A stretch of 64,000 bases of DNA, from positions 1,440,001 through 1,504,000 of the forward strand of contig JAJTWR010000228.1 of NCBI GenBank assembly GCA_021613335.1, written 5' to 3'. A model generated the notes under the pieces. The model worked only from the letters and a program-made list of their open reading frames with translations, was not told the origin of the DNA and did no database searches. The translations under genes were made by a program, and so were the position numbers. This stretch comes from Whitmania pigra (lineage: Eukaryota > Annelida > Clitellata > Hirudinida > Haemopidae). Shown piece by piece: positions 43,801-61,659 of this stretch (within the stretch, counting starts at the first letter, position 1; each line of letters starts with the position of its first letter).

Positions 43801-46557
43801 CTTGATTCAATATATGGAACATTTCAGAATCAGTGACTGCTTTGTACCATCAGGTACCTGAAAGAGTTTTGACCACTTTTACATGTTATAAGAGGAAAGG
43901 GACATCAAGCTACTCCGGTGGCATCAGCAGTAATAGCAATCGTCAAGTTTTGTCTGTTATTTTAAGAGGTTCACATTCTCTGACTGTTGCCAGATGCTTG
44001 AAGTGACATCATATTTTGTCGAAACTAAATGTTCTGAAACTATTGCCAGGTGGTAGAACTGCATACTCGGTATTTAAAATTCGGCCTATCTTAAACACAT
44101 CTACGTGCAACGTCAAACCCAGAAAGCCAAAAGCAAAATTACTATTGCATTAAACATTAATAATATGGATGAAGCTCCATTGACTCACGTGCATGCCTTC
44201 CTCGCGGTGGATAGACTTCTCAAAGATTTAACAAAAAGTACCGAACTATTTGGTGGTAAAATGTGGATTATTTATTTGGAGATGATTATCATAAAGTTTT
44301 GTTTACATTAAGAGGCTCACATTCTCTGACTGTCGCCAGATGTTTGAAGAGACATCATATTTTGTCGGAGCTAAATGCTATGAAACTCATTCGAAACATG
44401 CGACTTGATACTGATTTTTCAAATTTTTTAGCAATTACTGACTAATCAACCATCTACTTTTCTTTGCTCGATGTTGCACTGCCACAAGCGCCCTTGGTAA
44501 AGAGCGCTACATAAATGGTTTCAAGAAGCGCCTCTGAGGCTATGCATATGGCGCTATATAAATGAAGTATAGTTACAACAAAAAATAGACTGGAGAACCT
44601 CAACTATGTGTAAAAGAAATGGTTGTGGAATTTATTTTCAAATAAATCAATATGACAATTGTCATAATTGTGGCAGAAGATCTACAGCCAGGTATACGGT
44701 ATTTATTCCTTCGCTTCATCTTCATCGCACCACTAAGGACGTAATTAGCGAGATGAAATGACATCCCTACGGACCATTCAAGAGATCACCACGCCAACGT
44801 CTCGGTGGACTTTCAGCCCCACTTCCTGCCTGCGTTTCGTTTTGATGGAGTTGAACATTATATATTATATTATATTATATTATATTATATTATATTATAT
44901 TTGATGGAGTTGAATATTATATATTATATTATATTATATATTATATTATTATATTATATTATATTATATTATATTATATTATATTATATTATATTATATT
45001 ATATTCTATTATATTATATTATATTATATTATTATATTATATTATTATATTATATATTATATTATATTTGATGGAGTTGAATATTATATATTATAGCATA
45101 TAGAGTCAATAAAACAAGGCAGATGTGTAGAATGCTGTAAAAATACCAAAAAACTTGAAATGCATCAAGAGATTACATGAACGCTAGTTTTCAACTATAC
45201 CATTTCAAGCCAACGCAAGTTTATAATGTGATAACCTTATTTTCAATATATTACTTATCGATTACTTCTTAAATTCTTGTCCAAATTTGAGCCAATTAAA
45301 TGCTTTTTGATTCAGTTGTTACTTAGTTTTCATTATTTTTGAGTTTGATTTTGTATTGTAGACATGCACTAACGAGAAGCGCCCACGCTCTACTTACGGA
45401 ACAGTCACAACAAATAACACATTTATAAAAAAAATTTCAAATTACAAATTTTTGACTTAATATGCATGATATTGACATATTCTAATTACTTTTACGTTTT
45501 TGCAACAATTTTAAATAGGCTTGGGTTATAAAAGGTCAATAATCGTATGGTGGAGGGCATGTCAGGAGAAATAATTTATGAAAGTGTCTATAGTATTGTG
45601 AGCGATCAACTCAGTTAAGACCAGCTTGCTTATACAGAGGAATTTTTGAACACTTTGAATCCAACTGGGATGCCACCTCACGAACTCATATTGAAAATTG
45701 GCGCTGTTATCAAGCTACTCAGGATCTTATTGCTATCTAAGGGTCTCTGCAATAAAATTTTTATTTTATTAGTTCGGCTCACAGTTACACGATTGCAGCC
45801 CAAAGCAATTGAAGCAAGAGCGATAGAATTAGCTAACATGGAAACTGTTTTAATACCGCGAATACCACTTATCCCTTCTGACACTAACATGCCATTAAAA
45901 TTCAAACGTAAACAGTTTCCTCTCGGTTTAGCCTTTTCTAAGACGATCAATAAATCTCAGGTTCAACTCTATGTAGGTCTGTCCAGAGTGAGATCGTTCG
46001 ACTCTGTAACTATTGTCTCAGGAAATCAAGAGATTAAAAATTGTGTTTTTACTAAAATTTTTGACAAGGGTGGTTAAGGTTTAAATAATAAAATTACTAT
46101 TGCCATATTTTTATTATAATAAAATATTATTTTAATAAGTTCTAGAGACATGTAGATGCTCTGCGCGAGGGATGCTACTAACTATATAAAACTATATATA
46201 TTAAAAACTTTGATATTATTAACCAACAAACTGCGATTTTAAAATAAAATTCAACTAATTTATAATTTTATTTACGTTACTTTGTAACGCCTTGTGCCAA
46301 AAATGTAACGAAGTTAAAGTATGACCAAAGATAGTTAATTGATACAAGTAAAAGTACAGAAAATTTCTGTAATTGTTACAAGTAAAAAGTACAAAAAAGT
46401 AATTAATTACAGTAACAAATTACATGTAATTACATTACACAAAACACTGATAACACGTTTGCATATAAGCCTACCATTCAAAACAAATTAGATTAAAATT
46501 GTACAAACCATCTGTCCATAGGAATGTGATTATCAGAACAATCAAACAGACACTCAT
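35072..46557 (-). CDS. FWR5: fucolectin-like/WSC/EGF-like single-pass membrane protein, 488 aa
   Basis: Ten exons: 46509-46557, 41536-41766, 40972-41208, 38999-39129, 38687-38807, 38341-38474, 36431-36557, 35917-36048, 35329-35584, 35072-35120. The joined frame is open with family phases. The signal-peptide exon (MSVCLIVLIITFLWTD, donor GATG|GTTTGT) lies 4.7 kb upstream across a transposon-filled intron; it is the least certain exon. Lectin-like ~17-172 (FHSCSALLNDSVLTDG, SGKCNDCG, CGQYDREFLEP, VSEISIRLL); WSC-1 ~173-256 (AFYGCYEEFEG, ECKCGNK); WSC-2 ~257-343 (PHIYSLGCYAV, CYCTTVV, SRCGGKGMVSVYG); EGF-like CLDNQDQSPC; stalk with IQCRQAIK and a second Cys; helix IIIMFAMIVACASGVASG; 15-residue tail WYGRSHSVNQVEG. 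Very close to FWR3, especially exons 7, 8 and the exon 9/10 junction. Intron 6 holds a hAT element with a nested LINE, intron 3 an AT-rich tandem duplication, intron 1 a LINE and a Helitron relic. Confidence 0.8.
36815..38289 (-). mobile_element. Non-autonomous hAT element interrupted by a LINE
   Basis: Terminal inverted repeats TAGAGATGT (36815) and ACATCTCTG (38289) are flanked by the perfect 8-bp duplication GTTAGGGC (36807-36814, 38290-38297). An 8-bp target site and CAGAGATG-type ends are hAT features. Minus-strand remnants read LAKVASKILSLPATTAVIER, then after the LINE FSAYSFIQNDKRNRLTTDMA and an acidic terminus. This is the hAT C-terminal dimerisation domain split by the LINE at the ER|FS position. 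The N-terminal transposase is missing. It lies in FWR5 intron 6. Confidence 0.85.
37175..37995 (+). pseudogene. LINE reverse-transcriptase C-terminal fragment nested in the hAT element
   Basis: The plus strand reads LFKWAEDWQMLFNVDKCSIM, DLGIIMQNN and then a frame (37420-37935) with LYMALVRPHLEYRVQVWNPH, RRNRGDLIEVFKIL and VVSLWNKLDKE. These are the conserved thumb and C-terminal blocks of LINE ORF2 proteins. A stop at ~37405 breaks it. The 3' UTR with AGAGTGGTTATTACACAG matches the copy at 33.3 kb. Confidence 0.8.
39150..40845. repeat. AT-only repeat block with a ~390-bp tandem duplication
   Basis: TA, TTA and TAATAT runs fill FWR5 intron 3. Two successive ~390-bp units share an order of landmarks: TTTATTTATGTAAATATATG at ~39824 and ~40218, (TATATAA)n, (ATT)n, and GTTGTTAATATTGGTAATAA at ~40124 and ~40514. 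After the second unit an (ATT)n run continues to 40845. Confidence 0.8.
41880..43765 (+). pseudogene. Decayed LINE (CR1/L2-like) with endonuclease and reverse-transcriptase remnants
   Basis: Frames broken by several indels read the end of an endonuclease region (THTLDLLITPP), the connector, motif A (LSAAFDTINHS), the GVPQGSVLGP block, motif C changed to YANDTS, LQLNPQKSEITFIGTP, and the C-terminus with LHWLPIHLRIIYKISLLTYR. The 3' end (CAAGGCGCCTCTGACGCTACG) is followed by an ATT-rich tail. It is the longest copy of the family also seen at 20.7 kb and 53.5 kb, and is in FWR5 intron 1, opposite to the gene. Confidence 0.8.
43880..46077 (+). pseudogene. Helitron-type PIF1-like DNA helicase relic
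   Basis: Separate remnants read in helicase order: KLLPGGRTAYSVFKIRPIL (~44035), MDEAPLTHVHAFLAVDRLLK (44165, the DEAP motif II region), FGGK and GDDYHKVL (44250-44290), LNAMKLIRNMR (44370), then from 45559 QLAYTEEFLNTLNPTGMPPH, LIPRIPLIPSD, FKRKQFPLGLAFSKTINKSQ and LYVGLSRVRSFDS. These are PIF1/Helitron helicase motifs. Stops, frameshifts and a deletion inside the INKSQ...LYV block disable it. A ~80-bp segment (43963-44041) is repeated at 44309-44390. An (ATTAT)n array at 44.85-45.09 kb interrupts the relic. Confidence 0.75.
44842..45096. repeat. (ATTAT)n array with recurring TTGATGGAGTTGAA spacer
   Basis: Pentanucleotide TATAT/ATTAT runs are punctuated by three copies of a spacer (44842, 44901, ~45067) ending in TATTATATATTATA. 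Confidence 0.9.
46260..46449. mobile_element. hAT-like transposon terminus
   Basis: Read on the minus strand from 46449 the sequence starts CAGTGTTTTGTGTAATGTAA and continues with repeated GTAATT/TTACTTTT words. This resembles the ends of a widespread hAT group that begin CAGTGTTGGG. No partner end or transposase was found. It is about 60 bases from the FWR5 signal-peptide exon. Confidence 0.45.
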
Positions 46558-46559
46558 CT

Positions 46560-48960
46560 CAGTCGCAAATGTGAAAATTAAAAATGTAAAGCTGGACAAC
46601 AACAAGAATGGCTATATGACGCTTTTATGACGTCAACGGGTGCATTATGTTATCAAAGTTATCAAAGTATGTTGAATTAAGTTAACATGTTAAATATCAT
46701 TAATTAATTAATTAATTAATTGGCTTTTAACTACATCTACACATTAGAGTACACAACTCTAATTCATTCAATTACCGGAGTTTTGGCTAATTTTGTTTGA
46801 GTAAGATTTAGACCATTTAGTCTTCAGATACTACGGCAGACAATCATGTTCATATTCAATAATGCCTCCTATGTTATCAATTCGTCAGTCATCTTGAAAA
46901 GTTTTTTATTCTGAAGCAATGATTGTAAGTACAATAAAAACTGTACACCATGATATAAGGGAAAACTGTCTATTAACATTTTTTTGGTTTGGAAGGAAGA
47001 TAAAAAAATTTCATGGTAAAAATCCACAATTTAAAAACAATGCAAACTAAATACCATATTTTTATTTTATTAGTTTAAAAAGAGCAGCCTTTTGCCTTTA
47101 TACGTGCACAATGGCTGAAAGAAAATAACTTATGGTGCAGCTTTTGTTTCAAGTCAAAATAAATTTAATGATAAAGCCACGAAGAAATTTGACAGCCATA
47201 TTTGTGGCCATCACGTTATTAATAAATACATTTTATTCGTATTTTAATAATGTTCTAAAATCCAACCAATTTGAAATATATTGAGAAGAGAAATAATAAC
47301 GATCCATCCATACACCCAACAGCACACTTTGAACTGGGTCAGGCGGATTCAACAATTGACATGACATGTTGCCATTGTTAGATAATAGCAATAAGCTTTT
47401 GGACCTTTTAATCTCATAAATCTAAGATGTTTGAAGAACTGACTACGTAATCACTAATATGGGGAGTAGAATGGTAATTTCAGTGCCGTGTTTGGGTGAT
47501 GCAAACACGACAGTAATTTGTTGCTCTTATTTCATCAAATTTTGTATTCAATTATTCAGAGTTTTACTACAATACAAGTACTTCTGTTATTAGTCTGGTG
47601 TCAAGCCTCATCTACATCTGAAGAAGTATAAGAAGCTAAAAATTAAACTTGGAGTTTAGATAACCTTTCAAATAACAAATAATTAAGGACAGATCAAATG
47701 AACTCACTAAGCACTAAGGTAGGTCACCAAAAAAATGGACTTTTGACAGGATAATTTAAGTTTGTATGACTTAGCAGCATGTCATTGTCTCGATTTAAGT
47801 ATTTGCACTTGTTCAAGAGAATTTTAGGTGTCATCACTTGATCGTGAATTTTTCCTGGATCAAAGTAATTAAATAAATATGGTTATTGGTTCTTTGGATA
47901 AGAAAACTACTTGCAAGTTAAGTAAAGCAACTGAGAGAGCGTCAAAGAGACAATTACTATAATTCTCTTTCTTGAAGCAAAAGTAATGCTTAAACTCCAG
48001 GTGGTAAAAGTTCCGATACTGATTTAGACGTTATGGAAGTGCCTGGGGATGAGGATACAATTGAGGATACAGAAAGTCTGGTAGAAATGTGATGAAGTTT
48101 TCTACAGTTGCCAGATAATGTCACATACAATCCATTACCGCATATTCTGTAGAAGTAAGGACATTTATAAATCATCCTCTGTATATTGATGCCGAGGATT
48201 AGCACAGTCTTGTAAATTGTCAAGATTTTCCGAGTACTCACCCACCTTAATGGATGAAGTGTTGAAAGGCATAAGTGATAATAAATAGAAAATGCGATAC
48301 ATTTACTGCAAAAATGAAGATTAGATGCCTTCCCGTGCCACAGACAAAGTGTGGAAAGGCTTATCAAATTGGTTAAAGAAGCAGCATCAGTTTGTGAAAA
48401 TGTGAGAAGAGACTGATATATTAAAGCATATATAAATAGCACTAAATATTGCGACATTGTCGAACTTTGCTGAATTTAAAAGCCTATAAAACAAAAACTA
48501 GAAAATAAATTCAAATGAAACTTATAAACAGCATTAACATTTTCATTAATATTTTTGTTGTGTGTTTTTTGTGTTTCTGATGACTAAATTTAAATAAATA
48601 TTTAAAAAATTATTTATTTTATGCTATTAAATTATTTATAGATATCTTATTTAAATTTGTCAGATGATCACATTCATTCATAACTTTTGAACCCAGAATG
48701 TTCTTATTAAACGATCCTTTTAGGGACGTTAAAGAGAAAGATGCGGCTGAAGACCTCAATAATGATGATGAGAGCTTCCACGACAAAGATAATAAAGACA
48801 AAATACTCAAAATTGATGGCATGCTTCACTCACTCCATGAATCGAAATCAAGCAAGTCAAAACATAATATTCCCCAGAGTGAAGGTAGCTTCTATCGACA
48901 TGATGTTGTTAAAGTCATAAACACGCATTAAAAACAATGACATTGACAAGTGAAAATCAA
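46560..48960. other. Intergenic stretch between FWR5 and a LINE, with a possible transposon relic
   Basis: Mostly AT-rich. At 48325-48430 the plus strand reads CLPCHRQSVERLIKLVKEA, which I vaguely recognise from repeat-encoded proteins with a PCHTQ-x-VER block, but I cannot name the family. A TGACGTCA palindrome occurs at ~46630, some 70 bases upstream of FWR5. A 77-codon frame at 48698 is charged and unlike any family I know. Nothing else is supported. Confidence 0.4.
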
Positions 48961-48974
48961 AGTAATAGGCCATA

Positions 48975-49239
<265 letters not shown>

Positions 49240-49249
49240 TATTCAAAAA

Positions 49250-50639
<1,390 letters not shown>

Positions 50640-50777
50640 TTTTATGTGTCTTTGACTTAGAAATATCCAACTACATTTGATCTTAAAGTGTGAATTAATA
50701 GTATTAATTCAGCAAAAGTCCTCTAGAGTGTGATCCTCAAGAGCTAAGAGTAACGGACACCTTTGCTTGGCAAACGG

Positions 50778-50862
50778 ACGGCACCCCGTCAAAACAGCCT
50801 GGCGTCAAAATAGCCCAAGACAAAATAGCCCAGTCAAAACAGCCCCGTCAAAATAGCGGTAG
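50778..50862. repeat. Degenerate short tandem units of GTCAAAATAGCCC type
   Basis: Five units of about 14-16 bases (GTCAAAACAGCCTGGC, GTCAAAATAGCCCAA, GACAAAATAGCCCA, GTCAAAACAGCCCC, GTCAAAATAGCGG). Two reversed units occur at 14830-14870 in FWR2's last intron. Confidence 0.75.
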
Positions 50863-51144
50863 AATTGGTTCTTTGTGGATTTGTTACATGTCCACATGAC
50901 GTAATGATAAGGTGAGAATAATTTATATTAAATACCAACTTGAAAAGTCCATGTAAAGTGAGAAAATAGCTGGAATCCTAATAATATTTTAGACGATAAA
51001 TCTTCAAACCACTAATTTCGAATTAAATTTGGAACCAATTATCGGTTAATGTATTCAACTCACAAAATTTTTTTAAGTACATTGACGAAATACATTTTAA
51101 TGAAATTTTAATAACATTAATAATAATTTAACTAATTAAACTAG

Positions 51145-51590
51145 GGCTGCAAACGACTAAAATTTTCTTAATCGATTAATCGACAAGAAATTGGCTACTC
51201 GTGCTTCTGCCGGTCACTGTTGGTATTTGATAGGTTGTGCCGAAGGTAATATGTTAATGAGGTATTTGAAACTCGTAGAGGTTGAGTGAACGAAGTGAAT
51301 TTTGTCGGCATCAAGTCCACATAGCTTGTGTCTATTTTGTTACCGTACATTTTGTGAGCATTTAGATTATGAATAAAATGCTTGCTCAACTTTCGTCTGA
51401 GATACCATGTTATTTGAGGTACCCGCCTTAGTCGTTCGCGTTCTAACTAAATGGCAATGATAATGCGGAAGAAAACAAGTTACCATGAAGACTATTAAAT
51501 TTCAAATAAATTGTTAAAATACCGATTAGTCGATTAAAGAAATTTTAACCGATTAATACTTTTATCGATTTTTTAAAAAAGCAGACCTAA
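51145..51590. mobile_element. Possible hAT-type MITE with ATCGATTAATCG-rich ends
   Basis: The left end TAGGGCTGCAAACGACTAAAA and right end (reversed TAGGTCTGCTTTTTTAAAAA) are imperfect inverted repeats. Each is followed inward by TTAATCGATTAATCG-like words. About 445 bp lie between, without coding capacity. The duplicated target is not clear. Confidence 0.4.
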
Positions 51591-51812
51591 ATTGATCATA
51601 TCCAGCGTAGACAAACCGAAAATTCAATTTTAAAAAATTGAAATGGCATGATCAACGCACCAAGTAATTTATTCAAGAATTAAACGTTATTAAATTTATT
51701 GTGGATTAAAAAACGTAAAAACTTAAAATCACTTAATTCATATCTATTTATTACAGAGCTGAAAACGAATAAGTTCACTTCAATTAAAGAATGTCGTCTG
51801 CTAAGATAATGT

Positions 51813-51844
<32 letters not shown>

Positions 51845-52186
51845 GTGGAGTTCTTAAGAGTCTATGTTGGAGCCTTTCATGTTTATTCTTCTACCTTTTT
51901 GGTCTTTCTTGATTTGCTTTTAACCCTGACAATGAATGTGCAAGTTGAACAATATTTTGACATTCTATATGTTATCATCACGTTAAAGCCAATTTATTTA
52001 CAAAAAATTGTGAATTAAAGATGCAAAGTAAAGACACAAAAGTTCTCAAAATAGTCTCGTAATGCCGAAATTACTTTTGTATTAATAGTAACATTAATAT
52101 TAATAGATAGTTATTTATTTTCAGTAGGAAATTGACGCAATACAGGCACAACGGAATCAAGAACACAATTCTGAAAGTCAAATTAC

Positions 52187-56837
<4,651 letters not shown>

Positions 56838-57616
56838 ATTTTGTAATGTTTATTTTAAACACATATTTGGAGTTTGCATAGCAATGACGTCATAGCTAAG
56901 TTTAGTTTTGGATAAGTTACCTGTCTAATTAGTCACATTTTGTTAATGGTTAAATGTTTTTTTAATAAAATCACCAACCTGCATGGAACAACTTCATCTC
57001 AGATAATCACAATTCATTTATGTAGTCAAATTAATTTATTTCAGCTTAGCAACTATTTTTGAATTATAAAATTAATTTGACTTTGTCCCGACTTTAATTC
57101 GTTTTTACAAGTGTTTGAATCTCACCTTGTTCAAAATGCGATTCCAGTCTTGAGGGCTGCGTATGAATGTGTAGTAATTCAGCTACTGTTTATTTTAGCA
57201 TAGGAGAGTGGTGTGTTCCAGTGTTCTCGCTTCAGCTGGGGCTGCACTGCATGTAATTTCTTTTAAGTCATTCGTCATTTCTTTAAGGGATCTGCTCTCT
57301 AAATTTTTTAAATTTGTTTTAAAACTACTCTGTTTGTCTTGAGGTTCGTAAGTGTTTTGATGCCCTTAAGGCTTTCGATCGTTTTTACCTAATGCCTCAT
57401 AATTTGATTGCCTTTAGTAGCCTCTCGGAAACAGGTGCAAAACAGCATGTTAAAGAACCATCTCTTTTAGTTATTAGAATTTTACGCTGTTTTAAAGTTT
57501 AGGTTTCCTCATTCTCATTCTCAAAAACAGCTTGAAATATACTTTACACTTGTAGAGATCTAACTGCATCATTTTAATAGATAAAATGCTTTATTTTTCA
57601 AAAATTAGATGCTACA
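56838..57616. promoter_or_regulatory. Divergent intergenic region between FWR6 and PPIP5K
   Basis: 780 bp separate the FWR6 ATG (minus) from the PPIP5K ATG (plus). A splice acceptor (AAAATTAG at 57600-57608) just before the PPIP5K ATG suggests a non-coding first exon inside this region. No conserved motif of the FWR upstream type is evident. Confidence 0.4.
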
Positions 57617-60600
57617 ATGGATGAACAGGTGCAAACAGAAGAACTTACATCCACTGATAAGCTGGTGCATTTTGTGGTTGGCAGTGGGCCGACATACTCT
57701 CCGACATCAACATCTTCGTGCTCCGAGGGGGTGAGTTTGATTGATGCATTCATGTGACACCTAATTAAAAATTGATGTCCACTATGTTCATCAGAGCACC
57801 GAGGAAGACGATGACGACGAAGAAGACGGAGGTCACGTAAAGGTTGGGGTGTGTGCCATGGCGAAGAAGTCAAGGTCACGACCAATGCAGGAGATCTTGG
57901 AAAGGCTGGTTCGCTTCAAACATATCGAGACTTTCATCTTCGATGAGGATGTCATCCTCAACCAACCCGTCGAAAACTGGCCCATCTGCGACTGCCTCAT
58001 CTCATTCCATTCCAAGGGTTTTCCTCTAGAGAAGGCGGCTCAGTATGTGGAGTTGCGGAAGCCCTTCGTCATCAATGACCTCAAGGCTCAGTATGCCCTT
58101 CAGGACAGGTTGGCAAACACTGGTTTTGGAATGATTGGCCAAATGATGGAAAATTGTGATATATTTGATTTGCTACATTTTCAATTTCTGAGAAATAAGG
58201 CAATATCTGTTATGTTTTAAATTTTCTCTAAGTGACTTAAATTTGGATTCAAACCTTGTGACTGAGTATATGCATGTGGTTCAACTGTTTGACATGCAGA
58301 AGTTCTTGTTTAATGCTATTTCAGTTGAAACTTTTTCAGAAATTATGATCAAGTCTTAATTAATGAACATCACTTTAAACATGTTGAAATTCTTGCATTG
58401 TAGTATTTTAAACATTATTTAACATAATTCTGATTTTAGAGCCAAGGTGTACCAAATCTTGTCCTACTATGGCATCGACAAGCCCAGGTATGCCATCATG
58501 AACAGGGACCCCGCAGCGGAAGGTTTGTGTGTCTCTGGGGACAACAGCTTTGGGTCTTGGAGCCTCCCTTTGGGTTAAGAGGGGGGTTGGATATTGACAT
58601 GATGTAATATTATTATTACAATGAAAAATGGTATTTGTAGATCCTCATTTAGAAACATGTAGACCATTTACAAAACATTGTAATATTAATTATATACAAT
58701 AATAATAATGTTTTTGCTTTCCAGGGATGTGCAACTTTGTGGAAGCAGACGACTACATCGAGGTCAATGGAGCCGTCTTCCACAAGCCCTTCGTGGAGAA
58801 GCCTGTCAGTGCTGAAGACCACAATGTCTACATTTATTTCCCCTCCAGTGCCGGTGGGGGCAGCCAGAGGCTGTTCAGAAAGGTCGGGTCTTTGGCTGAG
58901 AATTTGTGGTGGCTGAATACTTTTGTAAGGACCCAATTTGAATGCCTCGTTATGCATCTGGGTCATGTCATTATGCACGAGAGATAACTTGTCACTTTAT
59001 TGTGCAGATCATCGATTCAGATATCTAAAAAATATTAAAAATTCATCGATTGATCTATTTATCACCTGCAGATAGGAAGCAGAAGCAGTGTTTATTCTCC
59101 GATCAGCACAGTCAGGAAGGTCGGGTCGTTCATGTACGAAGAGTTCATGCCAACTGATGGGACAGATGTCAAGGTCAGACTAAGCTTCGAACGGCTTCAT
59201 TGTAGCTTTGTCATTGTCATTGTCATCATAAGTTTACGGTTATTGCTATCCATCCATTTAACAGTTTTGGATTAATTTATAATAAATTTAAATACATCGA
59301 TGAGAAGTGGCTTAAGTCAATATGATTTAAATTATTTTTAAATAATTACTTTGCTTGACTATTACTTTGTTGCTGTTATTCTGCTGGTGCAGGTGTACAC
59401 AGTGGGGCCCGACTATGCCCATGCAGAGGCCCGAAAATCTCCAGCCCTGGATGGAAAGGTGGAGCGAGACAAGGATGGCAAGGAGATCAGGTACCCTGTA
59501 CTGCTGTCGGCTAAGGAGAAGATGATTGCAAGGACTGTCTGTCTTGCTTTCAAGGTTTGAATATTTATAAGCTGTCCGATGTTGGTTATTATCTATTAGT
59601 TATGATATTGTTGACAATTAATTAATATATTGATCCTTTACCTATCTTCAATTGTTAATTGGTTGTTCGTGAATATTTATAAGCTCTCTGATATTGGTTA
59701 TCATATCATTATTAAGGTATTGTTAATGACTATTAATTAATAACTATATTGATCAGTTGACCAATTAATCATCTACGACAATAAACTCTCCACCAGCAAA
59801 ATGTATGCGGCTTTGACCTGCTGAGAGCTAATGGGAAGTCTTATGTTTGCGACGTCAACGGTTTCAGCTTTGTGAAGACCTCCCCGAAATATTATGATGA
59901 CTGTGCAAAGATATTGGGGTTTGTTTCCAGAATCCTGTTAAAGATGATTCACTCGATATTATATATATCCGTCTTGTAATTTAATGTTACGATTGACATA
60001 ATTAATTAACGTAATTAATGCAGGAACATGATCCTAAGGGAGCTGGCCCCAACTCTTCACATACCATACAGCATCACCTACCAGGCTGAAGACGTTCCCA
60101 TTGTACCCACCACCTCTGGTACCATGTAGGACCACCTCTTTTATTATAGTTTGTTACATAACTGAGATGATTTGGATAGGACCGCCTCTTATTTTTGATT
60201 GTTAATAAGCATGGAACACATCATTAAAATTAGTGGGCGATTATTTATGTTAACGAATAACGTTCAACCAATCAGGATGGAACTGAGGTGCGTGGTGGCG
60301 GTGATGAGGCATGGGGATCGAACGCCGAAGCAAAAGATGAAGATGGAGGTCAAGCATAAAATGTGAGTGCATTTGAGATGATGATGATGATGATGATGGT
60401 GAAGATGCCCATGATGGCAAGGATGACGATGATGATGACTGCAATCGTGACGATGATGACAACAACGATGATGAAGACACACAGAAGTAAAATGAAAACA
60501 ACTATGATGACTCTCCTTCCCCCTGAGCAGGTTCTTCAACCTGTTTGAGAAGTATGGTGGTCCCCAGTCAAACCATCTCAAGTTGAAGCACCCAAAGCAA

Positions 60601-60941
60601 CTCCAGGAGGTCCTTGACATCGCCAGGTTCCTGCTGTCGGAGGCAACCTCGCATCCTGATAGTGATGTTGAAGAGAAAAGGTCCAAGCTGGAGCAGCTTA
60701 AGTCGGTGCTCGAGATGTAAGTGATGATGATGATTTTGAATGCATGATGGCTATGATGATGATGATGGTGATTGGTGATGATGATGATTTCGAACACTCA
60801 GTGAAAATGGTGATGGTTAAAAATGGAGATGATGGTGATGATCTGCAGGTATGGACACTTCTCAGGCATAAACAGGAAGGTACAGTTCAAGTACCAGCCT
60901 CATGGCTGTCCCTCTCAACTGCCACAAGAAGAAGATAAAAT
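57617..60941 (+). CDS. PPIP5K: PPIP5K/VIP1 diphosphoinositol pentakisphosphate kinase, N-terminal part
   Basis: Exons: 57617-57730, 57795-58108, 58440-58522, 58725-58882, 59072-59173, 59393-59554, 59797-59918, 60024-60125, 60276-60362, 60531-60716, 60849-~60941. All junctions are GT-AG with agreeing phases. The enzyme phosphorylates InsP6 and 5-InsP7 on the 1-position to make inositol pyrophosphates in the cytosol. After an acidic leader (residues ~38-52) the ATP-grasp kinase runs to ~residue 385: [83 protein letters not shown]. The histidine-phosphatase-like domain begins with [15 protein letters not shown], and [12 protein letters not shown] is seen. Family proteins exceed 1,000 residues; here ~507 are present. 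The end of exon 11 is uncertain (a possible donor is G|GTTGG at ~60941) and no later exon is seen before 64000. The gene either continues beyond the window across a retroelement-filled intron or is cut off. Confidence 0.92.
60378..60480. repeat. GAT/ATG triplet-rich intron of PPIP5K
   Basis: ATGATG and GATGATG runs fill the introns either side of exon 10 (also 60720-60840). They give spurious poly-Met frames. Confidence 0.8.
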
Positions 60942-60944
60942 TGG

Positions 60945-61650
60945 TTGGTTGAATGGTTTTATTATTGTACTCATTATAATATTCATTGTTAGTATTAATA
61001 GGCCACTTTAAATGCCAGGCAGTCGATGCTACAGTCATTATTACAGTTGCATTATTATTACTATATATGTCATGACCACTGCTCTTGGGACCCTAATCGG
61101 TAATACCTCTACCACCAATAATTCTGAAATAACTGATAGAAACTGCAAACCAAGCTTTATTAATGCTTTTCACCACATCAACTACAGCTCCCTTTCCCGC
61201 TATTCGGTCCAATATTTATACTGTTTGTGTTCCATTAATTATTTAAATATATTCATCGACGCCAACTCGATACAGAAGCACACAAATAGCGACCAATTGC
61301 AATTTACGGAAATAGGTTAATGATAATAACCATCAATGTCTCCACAAAAGTCCACCAATTATAATTCGCGAAATTAGGTTCAAATGCATATCTCATAATG
61401 GATCAACTAATCACCTCGAAATTATTAATAGTTCGATTAAATAAATTTCCAAATAATAATTAAACGATAACATATTTCTCACAAATAGCCAAAATTTAAT
61501 AGAATATATCCCGCAAGTCACAAACGTTACAATCGAAAATGGGGATAGGAAACTTGTCCGACGGTCTCCTAGACCCAGTCGTGACATACCTCCCCATCAA
61601 ATAAAAAACGTATCTTCGTTTTTTAACAATCAACTGAATCCTTCATTCCC
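60945..61650. other. AT-rich stretch, no gene seen
   Basis: Probably intron or intergenic. No PPIP5K phosphatase-domain exon (for example one encoding a KWGGELTPAG-like block) could be found on the plus strand. Confidence 0.45.
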
Positions 61651-61659
61651 GTCAACTGA

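Noticed and set aside
48698..48931. 77-codon charged plus-strand frame as a gene
   Set aside because: No motif, no splice context and low-complexity charged sequence in an AT-rich region; cannot be supported.
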